Shown here in pieces: positions 27,606 through 37,206 of a DNA stretch of 64,000 nucleotides. How positions within the stretch are numbered: the stretch's first letter is position 1; every line of letters begins with the position of its first letter. The position numbers were made by a program, and so were the translations under genes. The DNA is from Victivallales bacterium (GTDB taxonomy: Bacteria > Verrucomicrobiota > Lentisphaeria > Oligosphaerales > Oligosphaeraceae), in assembly GCA_017535315.1 (NCBI GenBank), contig JAFXUD010000009.1:1-64000 (forward strand), written 5' to 3'. The notes beneath the pieces are model-generated. The model saw nothing but the letters and a program-made list of their open reading frames with translations, made no database searches and was not told the DNA's origin.

Positions 27606-28745
27606 ATGAAGTCGAAACGTGTGTTTAGCTTCCTGACGGCGGTTTCTTTGCTGGTCGGCGGGGCTTTGTTTGCCCAGAATGATGAGTTGTATCCATTGGA
27701 GGATGAGTCATGGGCGTTTTTATTGTTGCATAATGATCCTGGACAAGGTCAAGGCTCAAGTCCAGACGAAGACCTTGGCATGAAGGGAGCTGTCGCATTC
27801 CAGGGTACCCTGTCAGCCACGGCCATGAGTTCCATCAACGCTGGACAGAAGGCCCTGCTGAGGAAGTTGGATGACAGGGCTGAAGAACGTGCCGCCTCAG
27901 ATGGCGCAGCTGCTTCGACGAACGGCATAAGCACTTGGATTTCCCCGTACTACCGCCACACTCACCGCAGCGGTATGGAAGAAAAAGGCGGCGTTTCCAA
28001 GGAGGATTCCGGCGGCTCGGGGTTCGGTCTTGATCTCCCCTTCCGCAACCTTGTGATCGGCGGCGCCTTTGATGCAGGTTACACCCGCTCGACATATACC
28101 TATGGCGAAGCCACCACTAAGAACGACAGCGAATACTTCGGCCTCACGATGTATGCGGACTGGGCTGAGGACAAGCTCCGCGTCTATGGCGGTCTCGGTT
28201 TCTCATTGGATTCGCACGACTTCACATTTGAACAAAAAAACCACGATTTCGGGTTCAGGTACAAGAAGAGCACCGACAGCAATACCTACGCCCTGACCTG
28301 GGCCGTCATCGGTGAGTACAAAGTCTATGACAAGGCCGTTTACGTGACTCCCTACGCGGGTGTCCGCCATGCGTTTATCGACACCGAGGCCTACAAGATT
28401 GGCATGGTTAGCTTTGATTCCGATCCGCAGTATATCTTCCGCTTCCCGATCGGCGTGAAGGTTGGTCACCTCTTCAATTGCTCTGGCTTTACACTGCGCC
28501 CTCAGGCTAACCTCAGCATTGAGCCTGTTCTTGGCGACACCAAGGTTAGCACGAAGATCCATTCGCGTGCAATCGGCACGAGCGAGACCTCCAAGGCCCG
28601 CATGACTGATGGTTTCTACTATGACGCCTCCGTCGGCGTTACGGCTGGCTTCTACGGCATTGCCCTTACGCTTGCCTACGACTTCCACGGGTCGGAGCAC
28701 GAGACCGAGCACGGTGTTTCTCTCACCTATAACTGGCGCTTCTAA
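27606..28745 (+). CDS. outer-membrane beta-barrel protein, autotransporter-barrel-like
   Basis: 379 residues starting at 27606, chosen because AGAGGA lies just upstream and a signal peptide begins there (RVFSFLTAVSLLVGGALFAQ). From about residue 105 to the end there are alternating amphipathic strands rich in Tyr, Gly and Asp (for example ISTWISPYYRHTHR and LRVYGGLGFSLDSHDF). The chain ends in YNWRF, a terminal phenylalanine typical of barrels inserted by BAM. The strand pattern is like autotransporter C-terminal domains. No long passenger is present, so it is more likely a small barrel or adhesin. The 27395-27605 gap upstream shows nothing firm. Confidence 0.72.
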   Translation: MKSKRVFSFLTAVSLLVGGALFAQNDELYPLEDESWAFLLLHNDPGQGQGSSPDEDLGMKGAVAFQGTLSATAMSSINAGQKALLRKLDDRAEERAASDGAAASTNGISTWISPYYRHTHRSGMEEKGGVSKEDSGGSGFGLDLPFRNLVIGGAFDAGYTRSTYTYGEATTKNDSEYFGLTMYADWAEDKLRVYGGLGFSLDSHDFTFEQKNHDFGFRYKKSTDSNTYALTWAVIGEYKVYDKAVYVTPYAGVRHAFIDTEAYKIGMVSFDSDPQYIFRFPIGVKVGHLFNCSGFTLRPQANLSIEPVLGDTKVSTKIHSRAIGTSETSKARMTDGFYYDASVGVTAGFYGIALTLAYDFHGSEHETEHGVSLTYNWRF

Positions 28746-28862
28746 ATGATATGGCAAATGAGGGCTGCATCAAAGGCAGTTTCCTAGGCTTGAAACAGGA
28801 TCCACGTCTTCTCATATACAACAAGTCATTGCCTTAATAGATAATTCAAGGAGGTTGGAAAA

Positions 28863-29732
28863 ATGAAAAGAATCGCCAGTTTTCTGAGTTGTTTTCTCTT
28901 GTGTGGTGGCCTATATGCGCAGGTTGGCACCACGACTACCACGACGACGAAGACGGTCGTGACGGAGACGACTGTGACGACGAAGGTCAACAAGCCCTTT
29001 ATGAAGGTAGCTGTACTGGACTTCGGGACAGCCGACACCATCGGCCTGAAGCTTTTGGCACATCTTCCCACCGCGAAGACGGACAACAATGAGGCTTTGA
29101 CCACCGAGGATAGAAGTTCCGTTAACAGCGTCATGCAGGGCTTTGTCAAGTTGATGGAGGTTGCCACCAACAACAAGGTCAGGGACGAGAAGTGGAGTGA
29201 GGAGCACAGCCTTTTCAATGAGACGTTGAAGGGGAAGGCTCGCCCTTCCATCTTGGGAGCGGACTACCTCTCCGCCTACTTAGGGCGTCACAACGATGTC
29301 TTTGGAGTCCTTGACACGATGATTGTCAAGAAGGCCATGCTGAAGCTTCAGCAGGATTCCGATTTTCCAAAAGATTTTATGAAGAAGCTGGCGGCGGAGA
29401 CGGGTGCGACACACTTGATTTTCGGCACGGTTTCCGATATACGCTCTAAGGAAAACTCCTTCAAAGGCTATGGAATTGAGACGAAAACAACGCTTTGCCA
29501 GTTGGATGTCATCATCAAAGTTGTTGACCTGAACGCGCAATATTCTGTCTTCAGCAACGTCTATACGGGAAGCTACAAGGAGCAGCGTCCCATCAGTGTC
29601 GAGCAGTTTGACAACAACATCTACCAGAACCTGATGACAGGAGCTTTAGAGCAGGCGGCTGAGGAGCTATATGAGCTTTGCAGGCCCGACAATCCAGATG
29701 GTCTCTTCAAGCAGAAGACCATCGCCGAGTAA
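28863..29732 (+). CDS. secreted CsgG-like protein with Thr-rich N terminus
   Basis: 289 residues with a signal peptide (ending near LLCGGLYAQ) and AAGGAGG upstream of the ATG. After the cleavage site comes a remarkable tract of about 20 residues that are mostly threonine and valine (about 23-43). The body has a CsgG/TolB-N-like pattern: KVAVLDFGTAD at the start, GATHLIFGTVSDI in the middle, and VYTGSYKEQRP near the end. CsgG-like proteins sit at the outer membrane and help envelope assembly or export. No lipobox is visible. It is followed by a second CsgG-like gene after 25 nt. Confidence 0.6.
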   Translation: MKRIASFLSCFLLCGGLYAQVGTTTTTTTKTVVTETTVTTKVNKPFMKVAVLDFGTADTIGLKLLAHLPTAKTDNNEALTTEDRSSVNSVMQGFVKLMEVATNNKVRDEKWSEEHSLFNETLKGKARPSILGADYLSAYLGRHNDVFGVLDTMIVKKAMLKLQQDSDFPKDFMKKLAAETGATHLIFGTVSDIRSKENSFKGYGIETKTTLCQLDVIIKVVDLNAQYSVFSNVYTGSYKEQRPISVEQFDNNIYQNLMTGALEQAAEELYELCRPDNPDGLFKQKTIAE

Positions 29733-29757
29733 GTGAATCGAACATAGAAGGAGAATA

Positions 29758-30786
29758 ATGGCTATGAAGAAGAAAATGGTTGTTTTGCTGTTTGTCGGCC
29801 TTCTGATGGCGGGAATCTGCTCGGCGGCGGACAAGCTGGCCATCGCCGAGCCCGTTGTCCGCGCTGGCATGGAGAAGGATGAAGGGCTGATGCTCTGGGG
29901 CATTTTGGAGGACGAAGTTGCCGCCAAGGCCCAGGGCAAGTATGAGCTTATCAGCCGTGCAGCCTTGCAGCAGATGATGACGGAAATCGGTCTTACCACG
30001 AGTTCTGATCTGGTGAACCTCAACTCTACGCAGAAGGCCAAGCTCGGCCATTTGGAGACGGTCAAATACCTGCTGATTTCGGAAATCGGCAAGTTCGGTA
30101 CAAAGGTCAACTGCACGATGCGCATCATGGATGCCTCAACGGGCGTGATTGACCCTGCCCGTACTGTGAATCTCCGTTGCAAGGATCTGGATGAGCTGGG
30201 TGACCAGATTGAGTGGGCAGTTGGCAAACTGCTCTCTGATCAGAAGGCTCTGGAACGCTCCGCCTTGCTGAAGCCCATGGTGACCGCCTCGAATCCGCCA
30301 GCCTATCTTTCGACGGAGTTTGCGACTATTTTTGAGAGTTGCCTGCTTTCCAGCGGAATTCCTCTGCAGAATTTGAGTTCCGTTGATAAGATTCTTGCGC
30401 AGAATGGCCTGAATGCACTGAACGAAGTTGAACCGAAGCAGTATGTCCAGATAGGCCGTCTGTTGGAGGTCAAGAATCTCCTGCGTGCCACGATAGATCG
30501 TTTTGAAATCATTGCGACTCCGTTCTTCATTGAGGAGACTGGTGCGAAGGGCACCATCTACACGGGGGCAATGTCTGGTAATCTCCGTGTCATCAATACG
30601 GCAGATGGCGAGACACTGGTAGTCCAGCCTTTTGATGCAAGGATTGACTTCCGTCAGCTTCCATTTGCCATGACCCAGACCTGGATGCCTGAAGACTATG
30701 GCAAATACATGATTCGTGCCTCGCTTTCGGAGCAGATTCTTCCAGAACTCTTCCAGAAGCTGGCGGAAAAACAGAAAAAACAGTAG
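29758..30786 (+). CDS. secreted CsgG-like protein
   Basis: 342 residues. Signal peptide: KKKMVVLLFVGLLMAGICSAAD. AAGGAG stands upstream of the first ATG. The N-terminal domain has the CsgG pattern: YELISRAALQQMMTEIGL (the conserved variable-start helix), LGHLETVKYLLISEIGKFG, then TMRIMDASTGVI. The C-terminal half (about 180-342) repeats a similar alpha/beta arrangement (LSSVDKILAQNGL, IGRLLEVKNLLRATI), suggesting two tandem CsgG-like domains. It has no lipobox, unlike CsgG itself. It probably acts with the neighbouring lipoproteins at the outer membrane. Confidence 0.62.
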   Translation: MAMKKKMVVLLFVGLLMAGICSAADKLAIAEPVVRAGMEKDEGLMLWGILEDEVAAKAQGKYELISRAALQQMMTEIGLTTSSDLVNLNSTQKAKLGHLETVKYLLISEIGKFGTKVNCTMRIMDASTGVIDPARTVNLRCKDLDELGDQIEWAVGKLLSDQKALERSALLKPMVTASNPPAYLSTEFATIFESCLLSSGIPLQNLSSVDKILAQNGLNALNEVEPKQYVQIGRLLEVKNLLRATIDRFEIIATPFFIEETGAKGTIYTGAMSGNLRVINTADGETLVVQPFDARIDFRQLPFAMTQTWMPEDYGKYMIRASLSEQILPELFQKLAEKQKKQ

Positions 30787-30875
30787 AAAATCCAGGAAGG
30801 CGCGAAAAGGCCTGTGTCGCAGTTTCCCGATTGTGATGGAGGTCCTAAGCCCGCATCTTTTTTGTTGCTGTGACT

Positions 30876-32336
30876 ATGCGTTTAGCAGTCATTCAAGTAT
30901 TTTTGTCAATCCTGTTGCTATTTTTGGCGGGATGTTCTTCTATAGTGACCTCTTCGGCGCAAAAGCGTCCAATGATTGAACAGTTTTTGGCGGGCAATGC
31001 AGGAGGGGCCTTGGAGTTTGCCGAGAAGAAACATGTCAGCACTTCGGGCACAGGCGATGAATTGGTCTGGCTGTTGGAATGTGGCAGTCTTCAATTCTAT
31101 CTGGGAGATTATGGGGCGGCATTGGATTCATTCCGCTTATGTGAATCACTTATAGAAGAATATGACGAGCGTGCCCTGATAAGTCTGACAGACACGGGCA
31201 CTGAGACGCTGGCGGTCTTCTCCAATGAGAATGCCCTTCCATATCGGGGCTGGTGCCGTGATCGCGTCGCACTGGGCATTTTCAAGTCTCTGGCTTACCT
31301 GGGTGTCGGTAAGGAGGAGGCGTTCCGTGCCCAGGTCAAAAGGTTGCGCCAAGAGCATCAGAAAATCCAGGAGGATTACCAGAAATTCTTTGACAAGGAG
31401 CAGGAACGCCTTGAGGAGGAGAAGAAGAAAAACCGCGAGGCTGCAAACAAGGCCGCGGGTACGGAGTACCTGAACGACCCAAGAAATGCGGCGTATGCCT
31501 CCAGTATTTCCGAGACGCAGGAAGTCGCCCATCGTGGCTATGGAAACTTCCTGAATCCCGTTTCTATTTTTCTGTCGGGGCTGGCATTGATTCGTGATGG
31601 TGCCTGGGACAATGCCAGAATCGAATTTGAACGGCTATATAAGGCGCTGCCTAATAACCAGTATGCCAAACAGTACTATGCGACGGCCCTGCGTCGTGCA
31701 GGACGTCCTTTCCCTGCTGCCCTTTTGGACGTGCAACCTTTCACGTTTCCTTTGGAAAGGGACTGTGTCTTTGTCCTTTTTGCGCATGACATGTCCGCAT
31801 CCTTTGACGAAGTGGCCGTTTATTTCCCACTGATGATCGCGTGGCCGATTTGCGTCTATCATCCCGCTACGATGCCGAGCCTGATTGTTCAAGCGGGTGG
31901 TGGAAGCTACCCAGCCTTGCCGTTAGCGGACATGGATGGCATTTTAGCTCAGGAATTCAACATGCGTATGCCGGCGCGTATCGTCCGAACCTTAACCTAT
32001 GCTCTCATCAAGGAGGCTGCCTATATTGCAACGATGGAATCCATGAACCGCTCAATGAATGATTCGGGCTCCAAAGGGGCAACGATGCTTGCGACGGCTC
32101 TTGCATACAAGACCTACCAAGCGATGTTCAACACCGCCGACACGCGTGGCTGGTTCATTCTTCCGAAGGAGTTTTGCGTGGCACAGTTGCCAATGCCTCA
32201 AGACCGTTCCCTTACCTTCTCTGGCCTTCCAGCATCTGCCACGATTCAGATTCCTGAAGGATGCGGCTCTGCGATTGTCTATGTCAATGCCATGACTCCC
32301 GCAAACATCCAATACCACGTTTTTCCATTGAAATAG
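30876..32336 (+). CDS. COG3014-like outer-membrane lipoprotein
   Basis: 486 residues. A lipobox is clear (LLLFLAGC, Cys20 with the ATG at 30876; a GTG at 30870 is also possible, and neither has a good Shine-Dalgarno). Tetratricopeptide-like helices cover about 30-290, with a charged coiled coil in the middle (KIQEDYQKFFDKEQERLEEE). The C-terminal part carries PFTFPLERDCVFVLFAHDM and a tail of strands. This layout matches the COG3014 family, which in other bacteria is encoded beside LpoB-like lipoproteins and CsgG-like proteins. The same grouping occurs here. Function is not established. Confidence 0.62.
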   Translation: MRLAVIQVFLSILLLFLAGCSSIVTSSAQKRPMIEQFLAGNAGGALEFAEKKHVSTSGTGDELVWLLECGSLQFYLGDYGAALDSFRLCESLIEEYDERALISLTDTGTETLAVFSNENALPYRGWCRDRVALGIFKSLAYLGVGKEEAFRAQVKRLRQEHQKIQEDYQKFFDKEQERLEEEKKKNREAANKAAGTEYLNDPRNAAYASSISETQEVAHRGYGNFLNPVSIFLSGLALIRDGAWDNARIEFERLYKALPNNQYAKQYYATALRRAGRPFPAALLDVQPFTFPLERDCVFVLFAHDMSASFDEVAVYFPLMIAWPICVYHPATMPSLIVQAGGGSYPALPLADMDGILAQEFNMRMPARIVRTLTYALIKEAAYIATMESMNRSMNDSGSKGATMLATALAYKTYQAMFNTADTRGWFILPKEFCVAQLPMPQDRSLTFSGLPASATIQIPEGCGSAIVYVNAMTPANIQYHVFPLK

Positions 32337-32392
32337 CGAATTGATTAACCATAACGGGGCAGTCCCTGCCTCAAACCAAAAGGAACATGACC

Positions 32393-33028
32393 ATGAAGAA
32401 AAATCTGCTTAATTGTCTTCTAGCTTCGGTCTTTCTGCTTGCTGGATGTGCCACGACGACTCTCTACGACCCAGAGGTCTCCAACACGGGGATTCGAAAC
32501 ACCCACACCGTCTCCGCTGAGGAACTGAAGAATATCGCCTACGAGGCGATTGACAATGCGATGACGAGTCCGCGCTTCCAGGAGTTCCTGGCCAAGTACA
32601 AGGCCGAGATGCAGAACGAGGCGGCGCGTCCCGTTTTGAAGCTCACGCAGGCCATCAACGAGACCGACGACCCCGATTTGAACCTCGGGCAGTTGACGGA
32701 TCTTTTGAATGACGCCCTGCTCAACAGGGGCATCGTTGATGTGACAATGGCGGAAGGCACTGAGTTGGCTGCCTCCATTGGCGGATCCAGAAACGTTGCA
32801 TATGACCCGAATTTCAATCAGGCAACCGTCGCGAAGCAGGGCACGCTGATTGCAGCGCGTCTGGTGATGCGTCCAAAAGTCATCTCCAACATCACACGCG
32901 ATGGCTCCACGAAAAATGTCGTCCGCACCTTCAAGGTCGAGATGGCGGACATCAACACAGGCATGGTCATCTGGAGTTTCACAAGGCAGATGGGGTTCGT
33001 AAAGTCCCGTGGCGTTTTTGGAAAATAG
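32393..33028 (+). CDS. LpoB-like lipoprotein (penicillin-binding protein activator family)
   Basis: 211 residues from the ATG at 32393, preferred over 32387 because AAAGGA (32379-32384) is then 8 nt away. The lipobox is VFLLAGC (Cys19). The mature protein shows the LpoB/COG3417 pattern: NTHTVSAEELKNIAYEAID, LGQLTDLLNDALLNRGIVDV, TLIAARLVMRPKVISNI, and MADINTGMVIWSF at the end. LpoB in enterobacteria reaches from the outer membrane to activate PBP1b. Family members next to COG3014 and CsgG-like genes probably form a different outer-membrane assembly. cpaB follows after 93 nt. Confidence 0.72.
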   Translation: MKKNLLNCLLASVFLLAGCATTTLYDPEVSNTGIRNTHTVSAEELKNIAYEAIDNAMTSPRFQEFLAKYKAEMQNEAARPVLKLTQAINETDDPDLNLGQLTDLLNDALLNRGIVDVTMAEGTELAASIGGSRNVAYDPNFNQATVAKQGTLIAARLVMRPKVISNITRDGSTKNVVRTFKVEMADINTGMVIWSFTRQMGFVKSRGVFGK

Positions 33029-33121
33029 AGGTGTTCAGGCTGCTCGGCCTGGTTATCACAAACACAAAACCTGGTTGTGATTCATATGAGTAATCCATAG
33101 GAGTTTAAAGGGAAAGCAAGC

Positions 33122-33877
33122 ATGAAAAACATTATTCCTTTGATAGTAGCCGTTGTTTTGGGGCTCGTGGCAGTCTTTGCCGTGAGCCGCACCATTGCAG
33201 GAAAGGATGACACTAGGGAACAGAAGGTTGAGGTCGTCATGGCCTCCCGTATGCTGGATGAGGGCGATACCGTCTCCGAAGGTGTTATCTATTCAGTCTC
33301 CGTTGCTGTTTCATCGCTCCCCAAGCAGCATGTCAAATGGAACAACCGCAACATGATCATCGGTCAGAAGCTGGTTCATTCCGTGGCTAAGGGCGACTAC
33401 ATCCTGCTTTCCGACGTGGGTGGCGTCACCCTGAGCAAGGGCAACATCATTGGTGACGGCGAGTGGGGTGTCCCCGTGCATTTCTCGGACAGCACTCTCG
33501 TGAAGATGCTCCAGCCTGGAGACGAGATTGCCATTATCGGCACCTACAAGTTGCAGGAGGCCGTCAAGAAAGGCAAGGACGTCGATGCAGGCACAGATGT
33601 CATCCAACGCACTGTCACCACTGTGATTTTCCCACGGGTGCGCATTCTTGAACTAACAAGTGGCGGTGTTCTTCTGTCGCTTCCTCCTCAGCAGGCGTTG
33701 GCCCTGACGGCCATCCAGCAGCAGGCTGAACTTTTCCCGCTACTGCGAAAGACAAACGACACCAAGGCGATGAACCGCAAGGACGGCGGCATCTACGAGA
33801 GCCGCACCTTGACCGAGCTTGCAGAAGGGCTTAACCACATTGAGATTCCAGCAGTTCCATCAGAAATAAAAGAATAG
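33122..33877 (+). CDS. cpaB: Flp pilus assembly protein CpaB (RcpC)
   Basis: 251 residues. One N-terminal membrane anchor (IIPLIVAVVLGLVAVFAVSRT) is followed by an SAF domain (about 38-100, VVMASRMLDEGDTVSEGVI and IIGQKLVHSVAKGDYIL). A second beta-rich region contains DEIAIIGTYKLQ and FPRVRILELT. CpaB proteins sit in the periplasm, support the secretin and are required for Tad pili. The gene opens the Tad part of the locus and is 30 nt ahead of cpaC. Confidence 0.82.
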   Translation: MKNIIPLIVAVVLGLVAVFAVSRTIAGKDDTREQKVEVVMASRMLDEGDTVSEGVIYSVSVAVSSLPKQHVKWNNRNMIIGQKLVHSVAKGDYILLSDVGGVTLSKGNIIGDGEWGVPVHFSDSTLVKMLQPGDEIAIIGTYKLQEAVKKGKDVDAGTDVIQRTVTTVIFPRVRILELTSGGVLLSLPPQQALALTAIQQQAELFPLLRKTNDTKAMNRKDGGIYESRTLTELAEGLNHIEIPAVPSEIKE

Positions 33878-33907
33878 TCAAACACAAAAAGGAAAAGGGG
33901 TTCAAAG

Positions 33908-35422
33908 ATGAAAACTAGAAACGTCTTTATTTGCCTTCTGTTGAGTGTCCTGGCCGTTTTTGCGGCTGAAACGGAGAAGTTCAGTCTGACGGTTGGCGCC
34001 GTCAAGGTTATTGATTTGCCGTTTGCATTGGAATCCTATAGGCTCAGCTCCAAGGACAAGGTCACTGTCGAAGAGGTCAACAAGCAGCAGCTGCGCGTCA
34101 TCGGCGTCAAGCTGGGCGAATGCAATCTGACTGTGTCAGGGGCTGGCGTCAGCATTGACTACAGTATTTCCGTCAAGGGCAACATCAACAACATTTTGAA
34201 GCGACTTCGCACGGACTTGGAGACGCTCCCTGAGCTGGACATCTCCGTGAACCAGGACTACATCGTCATCAAGGGCACGGTGAGCAACCCGACCAACTGG
34301 AATCTCCTGAAGAAGGTGCTTCCTCTTTACGGCGAGACCGTCCACAGCTTCGCTGTCTTCCGCCCGACCCCCGAGACGATGCTCAACCTCAAGAAGATGC
34401 TTGTCGAGCAGGGCGGCTTCGAGTTTGTCCAAGAGGGGCAGCAGCCCCAGCTTGGCCAGCTTGACATGAAGATCACCCCCGATGCGGTCATCATCAGCGG
34501 CGAGCTTTGCAGCCAGGAATCCATCGCCAGGGTCAAGCAGATCCTTAGCACTCAGACCTGGCTGGACTTGAGCGACACCAATCCCACCCCCGACAGCGGC
34601 AAGATTCGCGGTATCGTCAACCTGAGCGTTGTTCAGACCCTGCTGGACGTCGAAGTCGTCTATGTGGCCGTGAACGAATCCGACGCCGACTCCTTCGGTG
34701 CTGGTGCCCCTGATTTCTCCCTGAACATCCGCTATCTCTATGACGCCGTGATGGGCAAGGCCGCCACGAACAACCTGACCTTCGGCGCAGGCATGGCCCC
34801 CACGGTCAAGTTCCTCGCCAGCAACGGCATCACCCGCGCCTACAGCGCTGGTCACATTACCTTTGCCAACCACGACGAAAAGGGCGGCTCGCTCCACACA
34901 GGTGGAACAGTCTCCATCAAGGTCTCTGGCTCCGACAACGGCAGCCTGCAGGACATCAACTATGGTCTGACCATGAAAGTCAAGGGCGGCCTGATTTCCC
35001 CCAACAGGGTCAAGCTGGACCTCGACCTGAGCAACACGGGTGCCATCAATGCGGGCGGTGACATGTTTGACCGCACCACCGATTCAACCCAGCAGGTTGT
35101 GTACTGCGACCTGGACAAGACCTTGGTCCTGGCTGGCAGCAAGAAGATCTCCCAGGGCATCAGCAACTCTGGTCTTCCCATTCTTCGCAACACGCCAGTT
35201 CTGAAGTGGTTTGTCTCGACGGACGCTGGTTCCAAAAATGACTCCCGCCTCGTGGTTCTCGTCTGCCCGCGTATTGCAGGACAGAGCACTGACGTTGAGA
35301 TTGAAGTTCCGTTGGAAGCCGAAAGCAAGGATGTTTACAAGACTGGCACTGGTGATCTCAAGGAGAAGAAAGAGAAAGAAGACGCTGACAAGCCGTGGTA
35401 TAAGCGCTGGTTTGGCAAATAA
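33908..35422 (+). CDS. cpaC: Tad pilus secretin CpaC (RcpA)
   Basis: 504 residues. A signal peptide (KTRNVFICLLLSVLAVFAAE) is followed by the N-terminal pilus domain of CpaC-type secretins (LTVGAVKVIDLPFALESYRL) and a BON-like region (LPELDISVNQDYIVIKGTV). The secretin core lies at about 235-460, with VVQTLLDVEVVYVAVNES, TVSIKVSGSDNG and a final LVVLVCPRI. It forms the outer-membrane pore through which the Flp fibre exits. Codon use is strongly biased to C-ending codons compared with neighbours, suggesting high expression. A charged C-terminal tail ends in KPWYKRWFGK. Confidence 0.86.
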   Translation: MKTRNVFICLLLSVLAVFAAETEKFSLTVGAVKVIDLPFALESYRLSSKDKVTVEEVNKQQLRVIGVKLGECNLTVSGAGVSIDYSISVKGNINNILKRLRTDLETLPELDISVNQDYIVIKGTVSNPTNWNLLKKVLPLYGETVHSFAVFRPTPETMLNLKKMLVEQGGFEFVQEGQQPQLGQLDMKITPDAVIISGELCSQESIARVKQILSTQTWLDLSDTNPTPDSGKIRGIVNLSVVQTLLDVEVVYVAVNESDADSFGAGAPDFSLNIRYLYDAVMGKAATNNLTFGAGMAPTVKFLASNGITRAYSAGHITFANHDEKGGSLHTGGTVSIKVSGSDNGSLQDINYGLTMKVKGGLISPNRVKLDLDLSNTGAINAGGDMFDRTTDSTQQVVYCDLDKTLVLAGSKKISQGISNSGLPILRNTPVLKWFVSTDAGSKNDSRLVVLVCPRIAGQSTDVEIEVPLEAESKDVYKTGTGDLKEKKEKEDADKPWYKRWFGK

Positions 35423-35495
35423 GTCTGTCCAGTGACGCAACCCCTAGCTTGCGTCTATGGTAATTTCCAACGGATAAATTCAGGGAGAAACACAG

Positions 35496-37205
35496 GTGTT
35501 GAATATCGTCATTGAGGATGAAAATGGTGGCCAGGTAGGAGTTCAGGAGATTCCTGACGGCGATGTTTCGTTGTCCATAGGCCGCCATTCGGATTGTGAC
35601 GTCCAATTGGCTGGCGGTGGCGTCTCCCGCCACCATGCTCGTCTTCACGTGATGGGCGGTACGGTGTTTGTGGAGGACACGCAGAGCTCCGCAGGCACCT
35701 TCCTGAATGACACGCAGGTGATGGAGATAACGGAGGTTCCAATTGGCTCCGTCATCACCGTCGGCACTTATCGTCTGCTCATAACCGACGGCGATGCGCC
35801 TGCGCCAGCTCCCACACCTGCCGCGCAGGCTGCTCCCGAACCTGCACCAGCTCCCGTCGTGGAGGCGGCTCCGCCGCCCGAAGTGAACAATTTCCTGGAC
35901 GAGTTCAAAAACGCCTCCGTCCTCTGCGAGCCTGAAATCATGGCCTTGAAGCGTTCCATTCACGAGGATGTACTGGACAAGCTGAACCTTTCCGAGGACG
36001 CCTTGAAGGATACTAAGAACGATGAGATGCTGGACAAGGTTGGGCGCGCCCTCGACCAGGTGCTCCGTGAACGCCGCCACGAGCTTCCCCATGCCATCCC
36101 GCTGGACCTCTTCCGACAGGCACTCATGGACGAGCTTGTTGGTTTCGGCCCCATCTCCCCGCTCTTGCGCTCGCCGAGAATCTCTGAAATCATGATTAAC
36201 GGACCTGATGTGGTCTTTGTGGAAAGCAAGGGCAAGCTCTTTGAGAGCGGCGTCCGCTTCTTCAATGAGCAGCATCTCATGTCCATCATCCAGAGGATTG
36301 TGGAGCCTTTGGGACGCCACGTCGATGACGCATCCCCTATGGTCGATGCCCGTTTGCCCGACGGTTCCCGTGTGAATGCCATCATTCCGCCCCTGGCTTT
36401 GAGAGGTGCCTCCGTCACCATCCGTAAGTTCGCGGACAAGAAGCTGACCACGGACGATCTCATCAAATTCGGAAGCATGACCCAGGACATGGCACTCTTT
36501 CTGGAGGAGGCCGTAAAGTCCCGCCAGAACATCCTGGTCTCTGGAGGAACAGGCTCTGGTAAGACCACTCTTTTGAACGTCCTATCGCAGTTCATCCCGC
36601 AGGGCGAGCGAGTGGTGACCGTGGAGGATTCGGCGGAATTGAAGCTCTCCCACCGCAACCTGGTTGCCCTGGAAGCGCGCCCCGCCAACATCGAAGGCAA
36701 GGGCCGCATCACCATCCGCGACCTGGTGGTGAACACCCTGCGTATGCGCCCTGACCGCATCATCGTCGGTGAGTGCCGTGGCGCGGAGGCGCTGGACATG
36801 CTCCAGGCCATGAACACGGGCCATGACGGTTCCCTCACGACCGCACACGCCAACAACCCGCGCGACGCCATCACTCGTCTGGAGAACATGGTGATGATGG
36901 CGGGCTTCGAGTTGCCTTCCAAGGCCATCCGCGAGCAGATAGCCTCCGCGTTGGATTTGATTGTCCAGCAGACTCGTCTGCCCGACGGCTCCAGAAAGAT
37001 TGTCCAGATTTCTGAAGTGACGGGCCGCGAAGGCGACGTGGTGCTTCTGCAGGACATCTTCGTTTTCGAGCAGGAAGGGATGGACAAGGACGGCAAGGTG
37101 GTCGGTCACCACACCGCGACAGGCAACATCCCGTACTTCGTGGATGAGTTGCGTAAGACGGGCCGCCTGAAGCTGGATATGTCCGTATTTGTCCCCAAAA
37201 ACTAG
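35496..37205 (+). CDS. cpaF: FHA-CpaF fusion: Tad assembly ATPase with N-terminal FHA domain
   Basis: 569 residues from a GTG start with AGGGAG 8 nt upstream. Residues 1-98 are a forkhead-associated domain with intact phosphothreonine-site motifs (IGRHSD at 28-33, SRHHARL at 44-50, TFLND at 68-72). A Pro/Ala linker (100-130) leads to a complete CpaF/TadA ATPase: N-terminal helical part, Walker A GGTGSGKTT (350-358), Walker B with RIIVGECRGAEAL (421-433), and His box TGHDGSLTTAHANN (441-454). TadA ATPases power Flp pilus assembly at the inner membrane. The FHA domain suggests control by Thr phosphorylation, with the kinase and phosphatase encoded in the same gene series. Confidence 0.9.
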   Translation: MLNIVIEDENGGQVGVQEIPDGDVSLSIGRHSDCDVQLAGGGVSRHHARLHVMGGTVFVEDTQSSAGTFLNDTQVMEITEVPIGSVITVGTYRLLITDGDAPAPAPTPAAQAAPEPAPAPVVEAAPPPEVNNFLDEFKNASVLCEPEIMALKRSIHEDVLDKLNLSEDALKDTKNDEMLDKVGRALDQVLRERRHELPHAIPLDLFRQALMDELVGFGPISPLLRSPRISEIMINGPDVVFVESKGKLFESGVRFFNEQHLMSIIQRIVEPLGRHVDDASPMVDARLPDGSRVNAIIPPLALRGASVTIRKFADKKLTTDDLIKFGSMTQDMALFLEEAVKSRQNILVSGGTGSGKTTLLNVLSQFIPQGERVVTVEDSAELKLSHRNLVALEARPANIEGKGRITIRDLVVNTLRMRPDRIIVGECRGAEALDMLQAMNTGHDGSLTTAHANNPRDAITRLENMVMMAGFELPSKAIREQIASALDLIVQQTRLPDGSRKIVQISEVTGREGDVVLLQDIFVFEQEGMDKDGKVVGHHTATGNIPYFVDELRKTGRLKLDMSVFVPKN

Positions 37206-37206
37206 T

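Noticed and set aside
28863-33028. Curli operon, because of CsgG-like proteins
   Set aside because: No CsgA/CsgB-like amyloid repeats or CsgE/F are visible, and the CsgG-like proteins lack a lipobox.
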